Assembly (NCBI RefSeq): GCF_003385955.1
Contig: NZ_QRDW01000002.1
Coordinates: 310,001-374,000 of the forward strand
From: Aestuariispira insulae
Lineage (GTDB): Bacteria > Pseudomonadota > Alphaproteobacteria > UBA8366 > Aestuariispiraceae
Length of the DNA stretch: 64,000 nt
Direction of reading: 5' to 3'
The stretch's first letter is position 1, and the number at the start of each line of letters is the position of its first letter. This document shows positions 1-7,709 of the stretch, one piece after another. The notes beneath the pieces were generated by a model that saw only the letters and a program-made list of their open reading frames with translations, was not told the origin of the DNA and ran no database searches. A program made the position numbers and the translations under genes.

Positions 1-1
1 T

Positions 2-904
2 TTCGTTGCGGCCGCTTTTCTGCTGGCCGACCTCGCAACCGGACTGGGCATATCGGAATTCTACAGCCAATGGAAGGGCGAGGGGTATGTGTCGAATATG
101 CTGAAGCCCGGCTCCTCGATCATATTAATCCTGTCCGTGATGCTGGGATTTGCCGCCTGGCATCAGCAGCGTCACCGCCTGGCGCTGCTGGTCGGGTTAT
201 GTGGGGTTGGTGTTTTGCTGCATCCCTCAATCATGCATGCGGCCAAACTGGCCCTGCCGGTTGCATTGGCGGGCGCCGTCCTGATCCGTCTGGCCCCTCG
301 ATCAGGTTTCTTGGCGCTCAGCCTGCTGGCTGGGTTGTTGCTGCTGGTCATGCCCTTTGTCCTGACGCCGCAAAATCTGGCGCCGCTGTTGGAGGCTGGC
401 GTGCCGTTCCCGCCCTCCTTGCTGCATCGCCTGGCGATCTGGGATTTTGCCCGTGGCCTGGTGGACCAGGCTTTCTGGGCCGGGCATGGGTTGGGCAGCG
501 CCCGTTTCTTTGGCGAAGGACAAGTCGCAACATTAGAATCTTTGCCGGAAATCTATCAGACCCATGGGGTATGGCGGGAGTATCTTGCGGGAATCAAACC
601 TGCGATCATGCCCCTGCATCCCCATAATCTTGGTCTCCAAATCCTGCTGGAAACCGGCATGATTGGCGCGGTTCTGTTCTGTGGCCTGCTGGTCACGGTT
701 TTTAAAAACATTGAAAAAAGGTTGGGGCCGGCTGGCATGCGGGCGGCTTTCCCAACCCTTCTTATGATTGTGGTCATGGGAAATTTCAGCTTTAGCATCT
801 GGCAAAGCTGGTGGCTTGCCACCCAGTTCCTGCTGGGGGCATTCTTGTTTCTTCTTTTGGATCAGCGGACGTCAGAGAAGCCGGTGATCGAGAATGGTGG
901 CTAA
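2..904 (+). CDS. O-antigen ligase family protein (5' end outside window)
   Basis: The reading frame is already open at the first bases of the window, so the true start lies upstream and this is the C-terminal roughly 300 residues. The protein is strongly hydrophobic, with repeated membrane segments (for example LALPVALAGAVLI, then FLALSLLAGLLLLVMPFVL). A soluble loop containing GHGLGSARF follows, and then HPHNLGLQILLETG. The HxHN...E.G pattern is the family signature of the Wzy_C / WaaL O-antigen ligase and polymerase superfamily. These enzymes transfer undecaprenyl-linked polysaccharide in the periplasm at the inner membrane. Whether this one is a ligase (lipid A core acceptor) or a Wzy polymerase cannot be told from the sequence. 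Its 3' end overlaps the convergent small gene by about 33 bases. Confidence 0.8.
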   Translation, partial: FVAAAFLLADLATGLGISEFYSQWKGEGYVSNMLKPGSSIILILSVMLGFAAWHQQRHRLALLVGLCGVGVLLHPSIMHAAKLALPVALAGAVLIRLAPRSGFLALSLLAGLLLLVMPFVLTPQNLAPLLEAGVPFPPSLLHRLAIWDFARGLVDQAFWAGHGLGSARFFGEGQVATLESLPEIYQTHGVWREYLAGIKPAIMPLHPHNLGLQILLETGMIGAVLFCGLLVTVFKNIEKRLGPAGMRAAFPTLLMIVVMGNFSFSIWQSWWLATQFLLGAFLFLLLDQRTSEKPVIENGG

Positions 905-1078
905 CATATCCAGGGTTTCTTCAGCATCTTGGAGTTTGCCTTCATCCTCAAGCGTGCTGAGATCACCAAAAAGTTTTTCCTTGAAATCGCGGATCACCTC
1001 GTCCCGGACAAGATAGGCCTGGGCCGGTTGCGGCAGGGGTGTTTCCACGGAAGATTCGTATTTTGCAGTAGCAGCCAT
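872..1078 (-). CDS. Small conserved-type hypothetical protein (68 aa)
   Basis: An acidic 68-residue protein with no signal peptide or membrane segment and no domain I recognise. A purine-rich GGGGGAACA precedes the ATG at 1078, which supports translation. Its C-terminal half (FKEKLFGDLSTLEDEG then LDMLATILDHRLL) lines up with the C-terminal half of the neighbouring 88-aa protein (FRAVVDRELDALKLSG then GDVLQAILENRL), so the two look like diverged paralogues. The gene ends inside the 3' end of the convergent O-antigen ligase gene. Function unknown. Confidence 0.6.
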   Translation of the reverse strand: MAATAKYESSVETPLPQPAQAYLVRDEVIRDFKEKLFGDLSTLEDEGKLQDAEETLDMLATILDHRLL

Positions 1079-1105
1079 TGTTCCCCCAATACTGTCTGTC
1101 TCATC

Positions 1106-1131
1106 TTCCAGCCTCTTGCAATGGGCTGGAA
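1106..1131. repeat. Inverted repeat between two small paralogous genes
   Basis: TTCCAGCC (1106-1113) and GGCTGGAA (1124-1131) are perfect 8-base arms around a 10-base loop. No T-run follows on either strand, so it is not a convincing intrinsic terminator. It lies between the 88-aa gene and the 68-aa gene and could be a processing or stability hairpin if they are co-transcribed. Confidence 0.4.
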
Positions 1132-1171
1132 AACCTCACAAATCCTTCTTTAACACATAGTAGGTTAAATA

Positions 1172-1438
1172 TTAGTGAATACGCGTTTTACAGGTATTTC
1201 TCAGGCCCGTTGACTGTTGTAACGGTTTCAGCCTGTTTTCTAAGATGGCCTGTAATACATCGCCGGTATCCTCATGATCGTCGATCAGTCCAGATAGTTT
1301 CAGCGCATCCAGTTCACGATCCACAACCGCCCGGAATCGTTTGATAATCAGGTTGTTGCGGTCTCTGTTTTCGGAGGCGGTGCACAGAGCCCTCATGGAT
1401 GGCATGAGGTCAACAGCCGGCTCGGTCTTGTTTGTCAT
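1172..1438 (-). CDS. Small hypothetical protein (88 aa)
   Basis: An 88-residue soluble protein. An AGGAG motif 8 bases before the ATG supports the start. No known domain is recognisable. The segment FRAVVDRELDALKLSG plus DVLQAILENRL resembles the end of the 68-aa protein encoded just downstream on the same strand, which suggests a tandem duplication followed by divergence. A perfect 17-base palindrome lies about 65 bases upstream and may be its control site. Function unknown. Confidence 0.6.
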   Translation of the reverse strand: MTNKTEPAVDLMPSMRALCTASENRDRNNLIIKRFRAVVDRELDALKLSGLIDDHEDTGDVLQAILENRLKPLQQSTGLRNTCKTRIH

Positions 1439-1502
1439 TAATGATGCTCCTGCATTACTCCGGAGCCTCTCCCAATAACAATTATAACAAATTTTATGAA
1501 AA

Positions 1503-1519
1503 TCTGAAATAATTTCAGA
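1503..1519. promoter_or_regulatory. 17-bp palindrome upstream of the 88-aa gene
   Basis: TCTGAAATAATTTCAGA is a perfect palindrome around a central A. It sits about 65 bases upstream of the minus-strand start at 1438, where a repressor or activator site could be. No regulator can be assigned. It could alternatively add to the hairpin next to it (1526-1573). Confidence 0.35.
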
Positions 1520-1525
1520 AAGCGG

Positions 1526-1573
1526 CTGGAAACGGGGTGGATATGAAGGGTTTTCGGTCTGCCCCGTTTCCAG
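1526..1573 (-). terminator. Long hairpin after the amino-acid ABC operon
   Basis: CTGGAAACGGGG (1526-1537) and CCCCGTTTCCAG (1562-1573) are perfect 12-base arms with a 24-base loop, starting just beyond the permease stop codon on the minus strand. The sequence after it is only moderately T-rich, so this is a probable 3'-end or stability hairpin rather than a textbook terminator. Confidence 0.45.
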
Positions 1574-1596
1574 GGGCTATTAGGTGTCTAAGCCGC

Positions 1597-2559
1597 TTAG
1601 CGAATGTCGCCCTTGCCGTAATGGGCCTCGATCTTGGACTGGACAATCTCCAGCACAATGGTCAGCAGCCAATAGATCAGGGCGGCTGTGATCAGCATCT
1701 CCAAATGCTTGAATTCTGCGCGGCCCGCCGTTTTGGCCCGGTAGGTCAGATCCCAGACCCCAACCACGGATACAAGTGAGCTGTCTTTGAGCATGGCGAT
1801 GAACTGGTTGCCGGTCGGCGGCACAATCAGCTTCATGGCCTGCGGCAGCACAATTTTACGAAAGGTCAGGCCCTTATGCAGGCCAAGGGCCGCGGCTGCC
1901 TCGCGCTGGCCTTCCGGGACGCCCTGGATACCGGCGCGGAAAATCTCCGCCATATAGGCGCCATAACAAAGCGATAGTGCGATGATCCCGGCAGGAATGG
2001 GGTCAATGACAAACCCCATCTGCGGCAGCCCGATATAGACCAGGTAAAGCTGCATCAGGAGCGGCAGGCCCCGGAAAAAGGAAGTGTAGAAGGTGGCACA
2101 TCCATAGGCAAAGCCATTATCGGAAAGCCGTGCCAAGGCTCCGGCCATGGCAATGGCGCTGGCGAGGATGATGGATATCACCGATATATAGATGGTGGTC
2201 CAGGCCCCGCCCAGCAGGAATGTGATCTTTTTCTCGATGAATTCATAGGAAAGATCGAAGGACCAGAAAAAGGCAAGAAACAAAACAAGCAGTTCCGCCC
2301 AGGTGATCCAGACCTGGAACAGATGCGGCATTCTGCTGATAGCATAGGCATTTGCGGTAAACAGGCCGCCCACCAGAATGCCGGTCAGCAACATGCCAAC
2401 AGTCCCGGAGGCTGTCTCTGGCCCGGTCAGACCGGCGACCAGGCTTTCCAGGCCGGTGCCCCGGAAATCAATCACGACGAACAGGGCGGAGGCGATCAGA
2501 AAGACGAACAGCCACGTGGGGCGTGGCCGTTCGCCAGACAATGTATCAGTGATACTCAT
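1597..2559 (-). CDS. Polar amino-acid ABC transporter permease
   Basis: An inner-membrane subunit of a His/Glu/Gln-type amino-acid importer. Residues from about 95 to the end form the BPD_transp_1 permease domain, starting FLLGGAWTTIYIS, with the EAA loop GVPEGQREAAAALGLHKG that docks on the ATPase. The N-terminal 95 residues add two or three extra membrane segments (TWLFVFLIASALFVVIDF, TGILVGGLFTANAYA, ELLVLFLAFFWSF), so the protein is longer than the common 220-aa HisM type. It lies 22 bases after the binding-protein gene on the same strand, consistent with an operon. No matching ATPase gene is visible in this part of the window, so the ATPase must be encoded elsewhere or shared. Substrate not determinable. 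Confidence 0.88.
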   Translation of the reverse strand: MSITDTLSGERPRPTWLFVFLIASALFVVIDFRGTGLESLVAGLTGPETASGTVGMLLTGILVGGLFTANAYAISRMPHLFQVWITWAELLVLFLAFFWSFDLSYEFIEKKITFLLGGAWTTIYISVISIILASAIAMAGALARLSDNGFAYGCATFYTSFFRGLPLLMQLYLVYIGLPQMGFVIDPIPAGIIALSLCYGAYMAEIFRAGIQGVPEGQREAAAALGLHKGLTFRKIVLPQAMKLIVPPTGNQFIAMLKDSSLVSVVGVWDLTYRAKTAGRAEFKHLEMLITAALIYWLLTIVLEIVQSKIEAHYGKGDIR

Positions 2560-2581
2560 GCCGATATCCAGGCTTCACCGA

Positions 2582-3412
2582 TTAATTGGTGCTGGTATAA
2601 TCGACGCCATACCATTTTTCAGACAGCGTCTTCATGGTACCGTCCGATTTCATGGCGGCGACAATCTCTTTGATCTTGGCATCAAATTCCGGATCGCCCT
2701 TGTCGGTGGCAATGGCCAGCGGCTCATAAAAGACCGGTTTGCCAACAGTCTTGAACGGATAGCCGTTTTTCATGGCTTCCTGCAGGGTCGGCAGGGCAGA
2801 GAGCACCGCGTCCAGGCGTTTCCCGTCGCCCAGGCGCAGATCGTCAAAGGCATTCGTGTCGGTCTCATATGTGCGTTTTTCGCCGGCGGAGACCTGATAA
2901 TCAAAGGCCGGTACGCCTTCGGCATCAATCACCAGATTTTTGTCCATATAGGCATCGTAGGTGCAGCCGCCGCAAACCCCGATGGTCTTGCCGTTCAGAT
3001 CATCCAGCGAGCCTGCGCCGGAATCTTTATGCACGGCGAAAGAGGCAGGGGTATAATAATAAACCGCCGGGAAGCTCAGCACTTCGGCGCGTTCCTTGGT
3101 CGGCGTCATGGATCCGACCGACAGATCCCAGCGACCGTTCCAGTTACCGGCGGTGATCACTTCCCAGGCCGGCGTGATGATAGTCAGCTCAACGCCCATG
3201 CGCTTGGCGATTTCCTTGGCCACATCCACATCAAAGCCATCCATCTCATTTTCGTCATTGAGGAAGGATTGCGGCGGGTAGGCGGCGTCGGAAGACAGCA
3301 CCAGCTGTTTATTCTTCATGACCCTGTCCAGGGTCTCACCGGCTTCCGCCAGATAGACGGGCGTCATGGCAATCATTGCACCCAGTGCAAGTTTAAGGCT
3401 CTTCTTGATCAT
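2582..3412 (-). CDS. Amino-acid ABC transporter periplasmic binding protein
   Basis: A 276-aa family-3 solute-binding protein (SBP_bac_3). The N-terminus is a signal peptide (LKLALGAMIAMTPVYLAEA) with a probable cut before GETLD. The mature part starts with the typical LSSDAAYPPQSFLNDE ligand-pocket strand, then FDVDVAKEIAKRMG, and the second lobe begins GKTIGVCGGCTYDAYM. Two cysteines in that turn (C-G-G-C) could form a disulfide, which is unusual for the family. It is the first gene of the binding-protein/permease pair. A motif matching one upstream of the TetR gene lies about 65 bases before the start, so the pair is probably controlled by that TetR protein. Confidence 0.88.
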   Translation of the reverse strand: MIKKSLKLALGAMIAMTPVYLAEAGETLDRVMKNKQLVLSSDAAYPPQSFLNDENEMDGFDVDVAKEIAKRMGVELTIITPAWEVITAGNWNGRWDLSVGSMTPTKERAEVLSFPAVYYYTPASFAVHKDSGAGSLDDLNGKTIGVCGGCTYDAYMDKNLVIDAEGVPAFDYQVSAGEKRTYETDTNAFDDLRLGDGKRLDAVLSALPTLQEAMKNGYPFKTVGKPVFYEPLAIATDKGDPEFDAKIKEIVAAMKSDGTMKTLSEKWYGVDYTSTN

Positions 3413-3476
3413 TGTCTTGATAGCTCCCTGTTATTTGACCGGTATGGCCAGATCCGTTCTGTCCTCGTTTTTGTAT

Positions 3477-3492
3477 TTGTACGAGCGTATAA
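3477..3492. promoter_or_regulatory. Candidate TetR operator, copy 1 (ABC transporter promoter)
   Basis: TTGTACGAGCGTATAA is an imperfect palindrome with a TACG-N2-CGTA core. Read on the other strand it is TTATACGCTCGTACAA, which matches 12 of 16 positions of the copy at 4293-4308 upstream of the TetR gene itself. Two copies, one at each promoter, fit autoregulation plus control of the transporter. This is inference from pattern only. Confidence 0.45.
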
Positions 3493-3595
3493 TAAAGCCG
3501 GTCGCGGATGCAAGAGGCAAGCAGGCTTATTTTTCCTTCAGGGAAAAGGAAAGTGGGAAAATAGATTTATATCAATGGTTTGATGGGGTGGGGGA

Positions 3596-4249
3596 TCAGG
3601 CCTTGGCGTTGCGCATGCCGTCATGCACATCACGTCCCAGGAAACCGTCCAGCCAACTCCGGCAGATAGCGATGCCTTCCTGGGCTGAAAATCCGTCTGG
3701 ATCCAGGCAAAGTTCCAGCCATAAACCGTCGAGCAGGGAGGACAGACTGATCGCAGCCAGGCGGATATTGGTCTTGATTTCCCGTTCCGCGGCTAACTCC
3801 TCAAGCACTTTGCCAATCAGGTCTCTGAATTCGCGGTTATAGACCCGGTGCAGGTTTGACAGGCGCTCATCACTGCGCTGCAAACTCCAGAAAGCGACCC
3901 AAACCCCCAGGATTTCATCGGAGACCCATTCTTCGGTCAGGATATGCAAGAACAGTTGTTCCAGCCGTGATTCAGGCGGCTGTGCCTGATCCAGCAGAAA
4001 ACTCTCCACCCGTTCGTTCAGTTTTGATGTGAGATGCAGATAGGCCTGGGCCACCAGATCATCCTTGCCTTCAAAATAATGGCGCAGCAATCCCGGTGAT
4101 ACCCCCGCTTCCGCGCAAATCTCGCGCACCGATGTGGCGCGCGGACCCAGCCTGGCCAGGCATCGGATGGTGGCGTTGATCAAGGCTTCCCGTCGTTCAT
4201 CGGCTTCGAGGCGGTGGAATTTCGGCTGGGTCTTCTCGGCCTCTGCCAT
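3596..4249 (-). CDS. TetR-family regulator, BetI-like
   Basis: 217 aa. The N-terminal helix-turn-helix is typical of TetR (RREALINATIRCLARLGPRATSVREICAEAGVSPGLLRHYFEGKDDLVAQAY). The C-terminal part (LFLHILTEEWVSDEILGVWVAFWSLQ...DGLWLELCLDPDGFSAQEGIAICRSWLDGFL) resembles the BetI / TetR_C_6 ligand domain. BetI proteins respond to choline, but the ligand here is unknown. The gene is upstream of, and in the same direction as, the amino-acid ABC pair, with a 183-base gap containing a candidate operator. A second copy of the motif precedes its own start. It is more likely a local regulator of that transporter than of the B12 genes behind it, which have their own riboswitch. Confidence 0.85.
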   Translation of the reverse strand: MAEAEKTQPKFHRLEADERREALINATIRCLARLGPRATSVREICAEAGVSPGLLRHYFEGKDDLVAQAYLHLTSKLNERVESFLLDQAQPPESRLEQLFLHILTEEWVSDEILGVWVAFWSLQRSDERLSNLHRVYNREFRDLIGKVLEELAAEREIKTNIRLAAISLSSLLDGLWLELCLDPDGFSAQEGIAICRSWLDGFLGRDVHDGMRNAKA

Positions 4250-4292
4250 GGGGACTCCATTGTCGGGAATAAATGAGACGAACAGGTGTTAC

Positions 4293-4308
4293 TTATACGA
4301 CTGTAAAA
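4293..4308. promoter_or_regulatory. Candidate TetR operator, copy 2 (TetR promoter)
   Basis: TTATACGACTGTAAAA lies 44 bases upstream of the TetR start codon. It shares the TTATACG-N3-GTA-N-AA pattern with the copy upstream of the ABC binding-protein gene and is itself a degenerate TACG-N2-TGTA palindrome. Confidence 0.4.
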
Positions 4309-4389
4309 CAAAACGGCATTGGTGGGAAGGGTTGTTGCCGGTCCGGGATCTCTGATAGCAAATGGAAAACTGCTTGGAAAGCGCGGTTT

Positions 4390-5160
4390 TTATGCGGCTC
4401 TGGCTTTGAAACGGATTGTGGGATTTTCTTTATCCGCCCCTGGCTCAATCTGGGCATCAACTTCAAAAACCTGCCGGATCAGGGCAGGGCTCAGCACCTT
4501 TTCTGCGGGGCCGGCGGCCAGGATTTTACCCTCGTGCAGGAGTGCGAGCCGGTCACAGTAGCGGATGGCATGATTGAGGTCATGCAAGACCATGACGGTG
4601 GTCAGCGGGAGCGCTTTGACTAGGCCCAAGATGCCGATCTGATGCTTGATGTCGAGATGGTTGGTGGGTTCATCCAGCAGCAGATAAGCCGGTTCCTGTG
4701 CCAGCGCGCGGGCGATATGGACCCGCTGGCGTTCACCGCCGGACAATGTGTGCCAGAAGCGGTCGGCCATATGGATCATCTCCACCCGATCCAGGGCCTT
4801 TGTTACCGCGTCATGGTCTGTGCCACACTGCCGGCCGAGGGCTTTGAGATAGGGCAGGCGGCCCAACTCCACCACCTGGCGGACCCGAATAAGGTCAGCA
4901 GTTTCTGCCTGCTGTTCCACAAGGGCGATCTGCTTAGCGATCTCTCGTCGGGGGAGCTTGGCCATATCCCTGCCATTCAGCCGAACCGAGCCTGAGCGGC
5001 TTGCACGCAATCCCGCCAGCAGGCGCAGCAAGGTCGATTTGCCCGATCCATTGGGGCCGATCAGGCCAAGGGTCTCGCCAGGCTGGACGGTAAGGCTGGA
5101 AGGGTGCAGCACGGGTTTCGCACCGGCGTTCCAACTGACATTGCGGGCGTCAATCATCAT
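4390..5160 (-). CDS. btuD: Cobalamin ABC transporter ATP-binding protein
   Basis: A 256-aa ABC ATPase of the FecE/BtuD family. Walker A is GPNGSGKST near residue 37, the ABC signature is TLSGGERQRVHIARAL, Walker B is YLLLDEPTNHLD, and the H-loop lies in VMVLHDLNHAIRYCD. The start codon overlaps the stop of the upstream permease gene (ATGA-type 4-base overlap), so the two are translationally coupled. By sequence alone it could serve iron-siderophore or B12 uptake. The cobalamin riboswitch at the head of the operon decides in favour of B12 or a related corrinoid. It is the last gene of the btuFCD operon. Confidence 0.9.
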   Translation of the reverse strand: MMIDARNVSWNAGAKPVLHPSSLTVQPGETLGLIGPNGSGKSTLLRLLAGLRASRSGSVRLNGRDMAKLPRREIAKQIALVEQQAETADLIRVRQVVELGRLPYLKALGRQCGTDHDAVTKALDRVEMIHMADRFWHTLSGGERQRVHIARALAQEPAYLLLDEPTNHLDIKHQIGILGLVKALPLTTVMVLHDLNHAIRYCDRLALLHEGKILAAGPAEKVLSPALIRQVFEVDAQIEPGADKENPTIRFKARAA

Positions 5161-6200
5161 TGCGGCTTTCTGTAGCGGATCAGGATCAAAGCAAAGGCGG
5201 GCGCGCCGATCAGGGCGGTGACAACGCCGATGGGCAGCACCTGTCCCTCGAATAGAATTCTTGAAATGACATCACTCATGATCAGGAAAAGCGCACCGGT
5301 CAGTGCCGAGGTGGGCAGCAACAGAAGATGCCTGGTGCCGACAATCATGCGGGCAGCATGAGGAACCACCAGCCCGACAAAGCCGATCGAGCCGACCAGG
5401 CTCACCATGACCGCAGTCATGAAGGCCGCCATCCCGATCAGGATGAGTTGAACCCGGCGCACGGGAATGCCGAGCGACGCGGCGGAATCGCGTCCAAAGG
5501 AAAACCCGTCCAGGGCACGGGCGTGCCAGAGACAGGCTAACAGGCCGGCAACCGTGGCCGGCAGTGCCAGTTGAAAATCCGCCCAGCGCACACCGCTTAG
5601 ATTGCCAAGCATCCAAAACATGATCCCGCGCGCCTGATCCGCATTGGCGGATTTAGTCACAATCAGCGAGGTCAGGGCATTGAACAGCTGTGATCCGGCG
5701 ATGCCGGCCAGGATGATCTGGGCCGGGCCGCTGCCCGCCCGTCCGGCCAGCAGCGCGATTAGGATAAAGGCCAGTGCAGCCCCGGCAAAGGCCCCCAGCG
5801 ACAATGAAACCATGCCGCCGCCAATGCCGAGGATGGCCACGGCCACCGCCCCGGTGGAAGCCCCAGCGGATATGCCCAGCAGATAGGGGTCGGCCAGGGC
5901 GTTGCGCAGCAGGGTCTGCAAAATAACTCCGGAAACCGCCAGAGCGGCACCGACACAGGCGGCCACTGCCGCCCGGCTCAGCCGGTAATTCCAGATGATA
6001 CCCGCATCAATAGGATCCAGGGGATAGTCCAGCCCAAAGAGCCGGTTGCCAATGGTTTTGAAAATAGTGGCAAGCGGAATGGCGGTCTCGCCAACCGCGG
6101 CACCGATGGCAAACGCCATCAACAGGGCAAGGCAGGCAAGCGGCAGCAAGCCCCAGATTAGACGTCTGGCAGGAAACCGGGTTGTCGAGATCGCCATCAT
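5157..6200 (-). CDS. btuC: Cobalamin ABC transporter permease
   Basis: A 347-aa FecCD/BtuC-type permease with about ten membrane segments. Family landmarks are RLSRAAVAACVGAALAVSG near residue 74, LLRNALADPYLLGISAGAS, and the C-terminal GSIGFVGLVVPHAARMIVG (coupling region for the ATPase). It lies 7 bases after the binding-protein gene and overlaps the ATPase gene by 4 bases. The family transports siderophores, heme or B12. The upstream riboswitch indicates corrinoid uptake. Confidence 0.9.
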   Translation of the reverse strand: MMAISTTRFPARRLIWGLLPLACLALLMAFAIGAAVGETAIPLATIFKTIGNRLFGLDYPLDPIDAGIIWNYRLSRAAVAACVGAALAVSGVILQTLLRNALADPYLLGISAGASTGAVAVAILGIGGGMVSLSLGAFAGAALAFILIALLAGRAGSGPAQIILAGIAGSQLFNALTSLIVTKSANADQARGIMFWMLGNLSGVRWADFQLALPATVAGLLACLWHARALDGFSFGRDSAASLGIPVRRVQLILIGMAAFMTAVMVSLVGSIGFVGLVVPHAARMIVGTRHLLLLPTSALTGALFLIMSDVISRILFEGQVLPIGVVTALIGAPAFALILIRYRKPQ

Positions 6201-6207
6201 AGCCGGG

Positions 6208-7206
6208 TCAGCCGGTCAGACCAAAGGACCGCAGCTTTTCCGCTAAGGTCTCAATGGCCCCGATCGTGCGGATGGTCGGGTCCATTGCATGGGCATCCAT
6301 GATGATAATGCGATCATGCTTCACGGCATCCATCTGGCTGGTCACCGGATCGGATTTCAGGAATTCCAGTTTCTTTCGATAGTCATCCGCCGGGAACCTG
6401 CGGCGCTCCATCCGGGCGATCACGATCACGCTCGGGTTGGCACGGGCGATGCTCTCCCAGCCGACCGTCGGCCATTCTTCATCGGTATCCACCACATTGC
6501 GGATGTTCAGACGGTCCATGATATAGGCGGGCGCGCCCTTGCCGCCGGCAACGTAGGGATCGGCATCAATCTTCGCCGGGCTGGAGAACCAGAATACGGC
6601 GGAAAGACCGCGGAGATTGAGCGTCTCCACCTTGGCGAGGGCGGCGGCCTCACGCTGTTGGAGGTCGGCAACCAGACGCTCGCCTTTTTCCTCTATGCCG
6701 AAAATTTGAGCCAGTTCTTGAATGCCCTGATGGATAAGTCCGGTATGGAAAGCGGCATTTCGGGTGCCGTCGCCGCCGGTTGCATTATCCTTGCCGACGC
6801 AATCCGTGGGCAGGATATAGGTCTGGATGCCAAGCTCATGGAACTGGGGTCTGGTGCCGACCGTGCCTTTGGGGCCGACATACCATTCATATTGCGAGGC
6901 CACCAACTGTGGCCGCTTGGCAACCACAGCCTCAAAACTGGGGTCATTGTCAGCCATGCGTTCAACCCGATCATTAACCGCCTTGAATTCCGGCAGGATG
7001 TCGGTGAACCAGACGCTTGTGCCGGCAACCTTGTCACCGAGATCGAGCGCATAGAGGATTTCGGTTGCGGCCTGGCCGATGGAAACGACCTTTTCCGGTG
7101 CGGCGTCAAAATGAATGTCGCGGCCACAGTTGTTGAGAGATACCGTCTCGGCAGCCACTGGCAGTGAGGCGAGGCTGGCGGCAAAGGCCAGCAGGATTTT
7201 TCGCAT
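6208..7206 (-). CDS. btuF: Cobalamin-type ABC transporter periplasmic binding protein
   Basis: The protein begins MRKILLAFAASLASLPVAAE, a clear signal peptide. The start at 7206 is preferred because AAGGA lies about 8 bases before it; the in-frame ATG at 7212 is too close, and the reading frame continuing to 7317 has no support. The mature part is a PBP2 / TroA-fold binding protein (VVSIGQAATEILYALDLGDKVAGTSVW, PQLVASQYEW, YDRIIIMDAHAMDP-like C-terminus). It resembles alphaproteobacterial Fe3+/B12 binding proteins. It is the first gene of the operon, directly behind the cobalamin riboswitch, so corrinoid binding is the best inference. Confidence 0.85.
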   Translation of the reverse strand: MRKILLAFAASLASLPVAAETVSLNNCGRDIHFDAAPEKVVSIGQAATEILYALDLGDKVAGTSVWFTDILPEFKAVNDRVERMADNDPSFEAVVAKRPQLVASQYEWYVGPKGTVGTRPQFHELGIQTYILPTDCVGKDNATGGDGTRNAAFHTGLIHQGIQELAQIFGIEEKGERLVADLQQREAAALAKVETLNLRGLSAVFWFSSPAKIDADPYVAGGKGAPAYIMDRLNIRNVVDTDEEWPTVGWESIARANPSVIVIARMERRRFPADDYRKKLEFLKSDPVTSQMDAVKHDRIIIMDAHAMDPTIRTIGAIETLAEKLRSFGLTG

Positions 7207-7343
7207 GATCATGTCCTTAACTTGCAGGAATTCTGTCCGGCAAGGCGGATGGAACCGATCACGGCGCTGATGGAAAAATATGCGTTCGTAAAGTGCCATT
7301 CTGCCCTCCCGGAACACCCCGTCCGGTTGAAGTTATAAATGTA

Positions 7344-7535
7344 ATGGCAGGTCTCCTGGCTCACGGGTCTGATGCTTCCTACCCTCCTTCCCAGCCAATT
7401 TCCGGCCAGTGGATTGCGGGCAGGCGCTCGCCGTTCACAGTTGCGGGGGCAGCCATGGTTTTGGTCCCTGATGGGTACGCCTCACCATGTTCCCTTTTCA
7501 TCCGCCTTCGCCGTCTGGCCCGGCGGAACCATCGG
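7344..7535 (-). promoter_or_regulatory. Cobalamin (adenosylcobalamin) riboswitch
   Basis: Read on the minus strand, the conserved blocks of the cobalamin riboswitch occur in order: GGGAACATGGTG, then GCTGCCCCCGCAACTGT, CCACTG, GGGAAGG, and the B12 box AGCCAGGAGACCTGCC (7346-7361) at the 3' side. This is a textbook match. The boundaries are approximate because the P1 stem is not precisely set. It ends about 140 bases before the btuF start. Known members fold around adenosylcobalamin and then block translation or transcription of import or synthesis genes. The stretch from 7207 to 7709 otherwise holds only the expression platform and the flagellin leader. Confidence 0.95.
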
Positions 7536-7709
7536 CAGGGTAGATAGCATGTGGTTCATTCCGGCTCAATCGCAATTTGGCTGATCCGGAAGAGAGCGGG
7601 CAATGCTTGGGCATTTTCCCTTGATGTGCTAACATATGCAGTTGAGAGAGAAGTAACGTCTCGGGGACGGCCAGAAAGGGTGTTCCCGGTTCCAGAACGG
7701 AGAGAGACG

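Noticed and set aside
3571-3584. ATCAATGGTTTGAT as an FNR box
   Set aside because: The half sites are in the wrong (outward) order; an FNR box needs TTGAT-N4-ATCAA.
7551-7709. N-terminal extension of flagellin
   Set aside because: The frame is open, but there is no ribosome site and the sequence is not flagellin-like; the ATG at 7710 has GGAGAGAG and gives the classic N-terminus.
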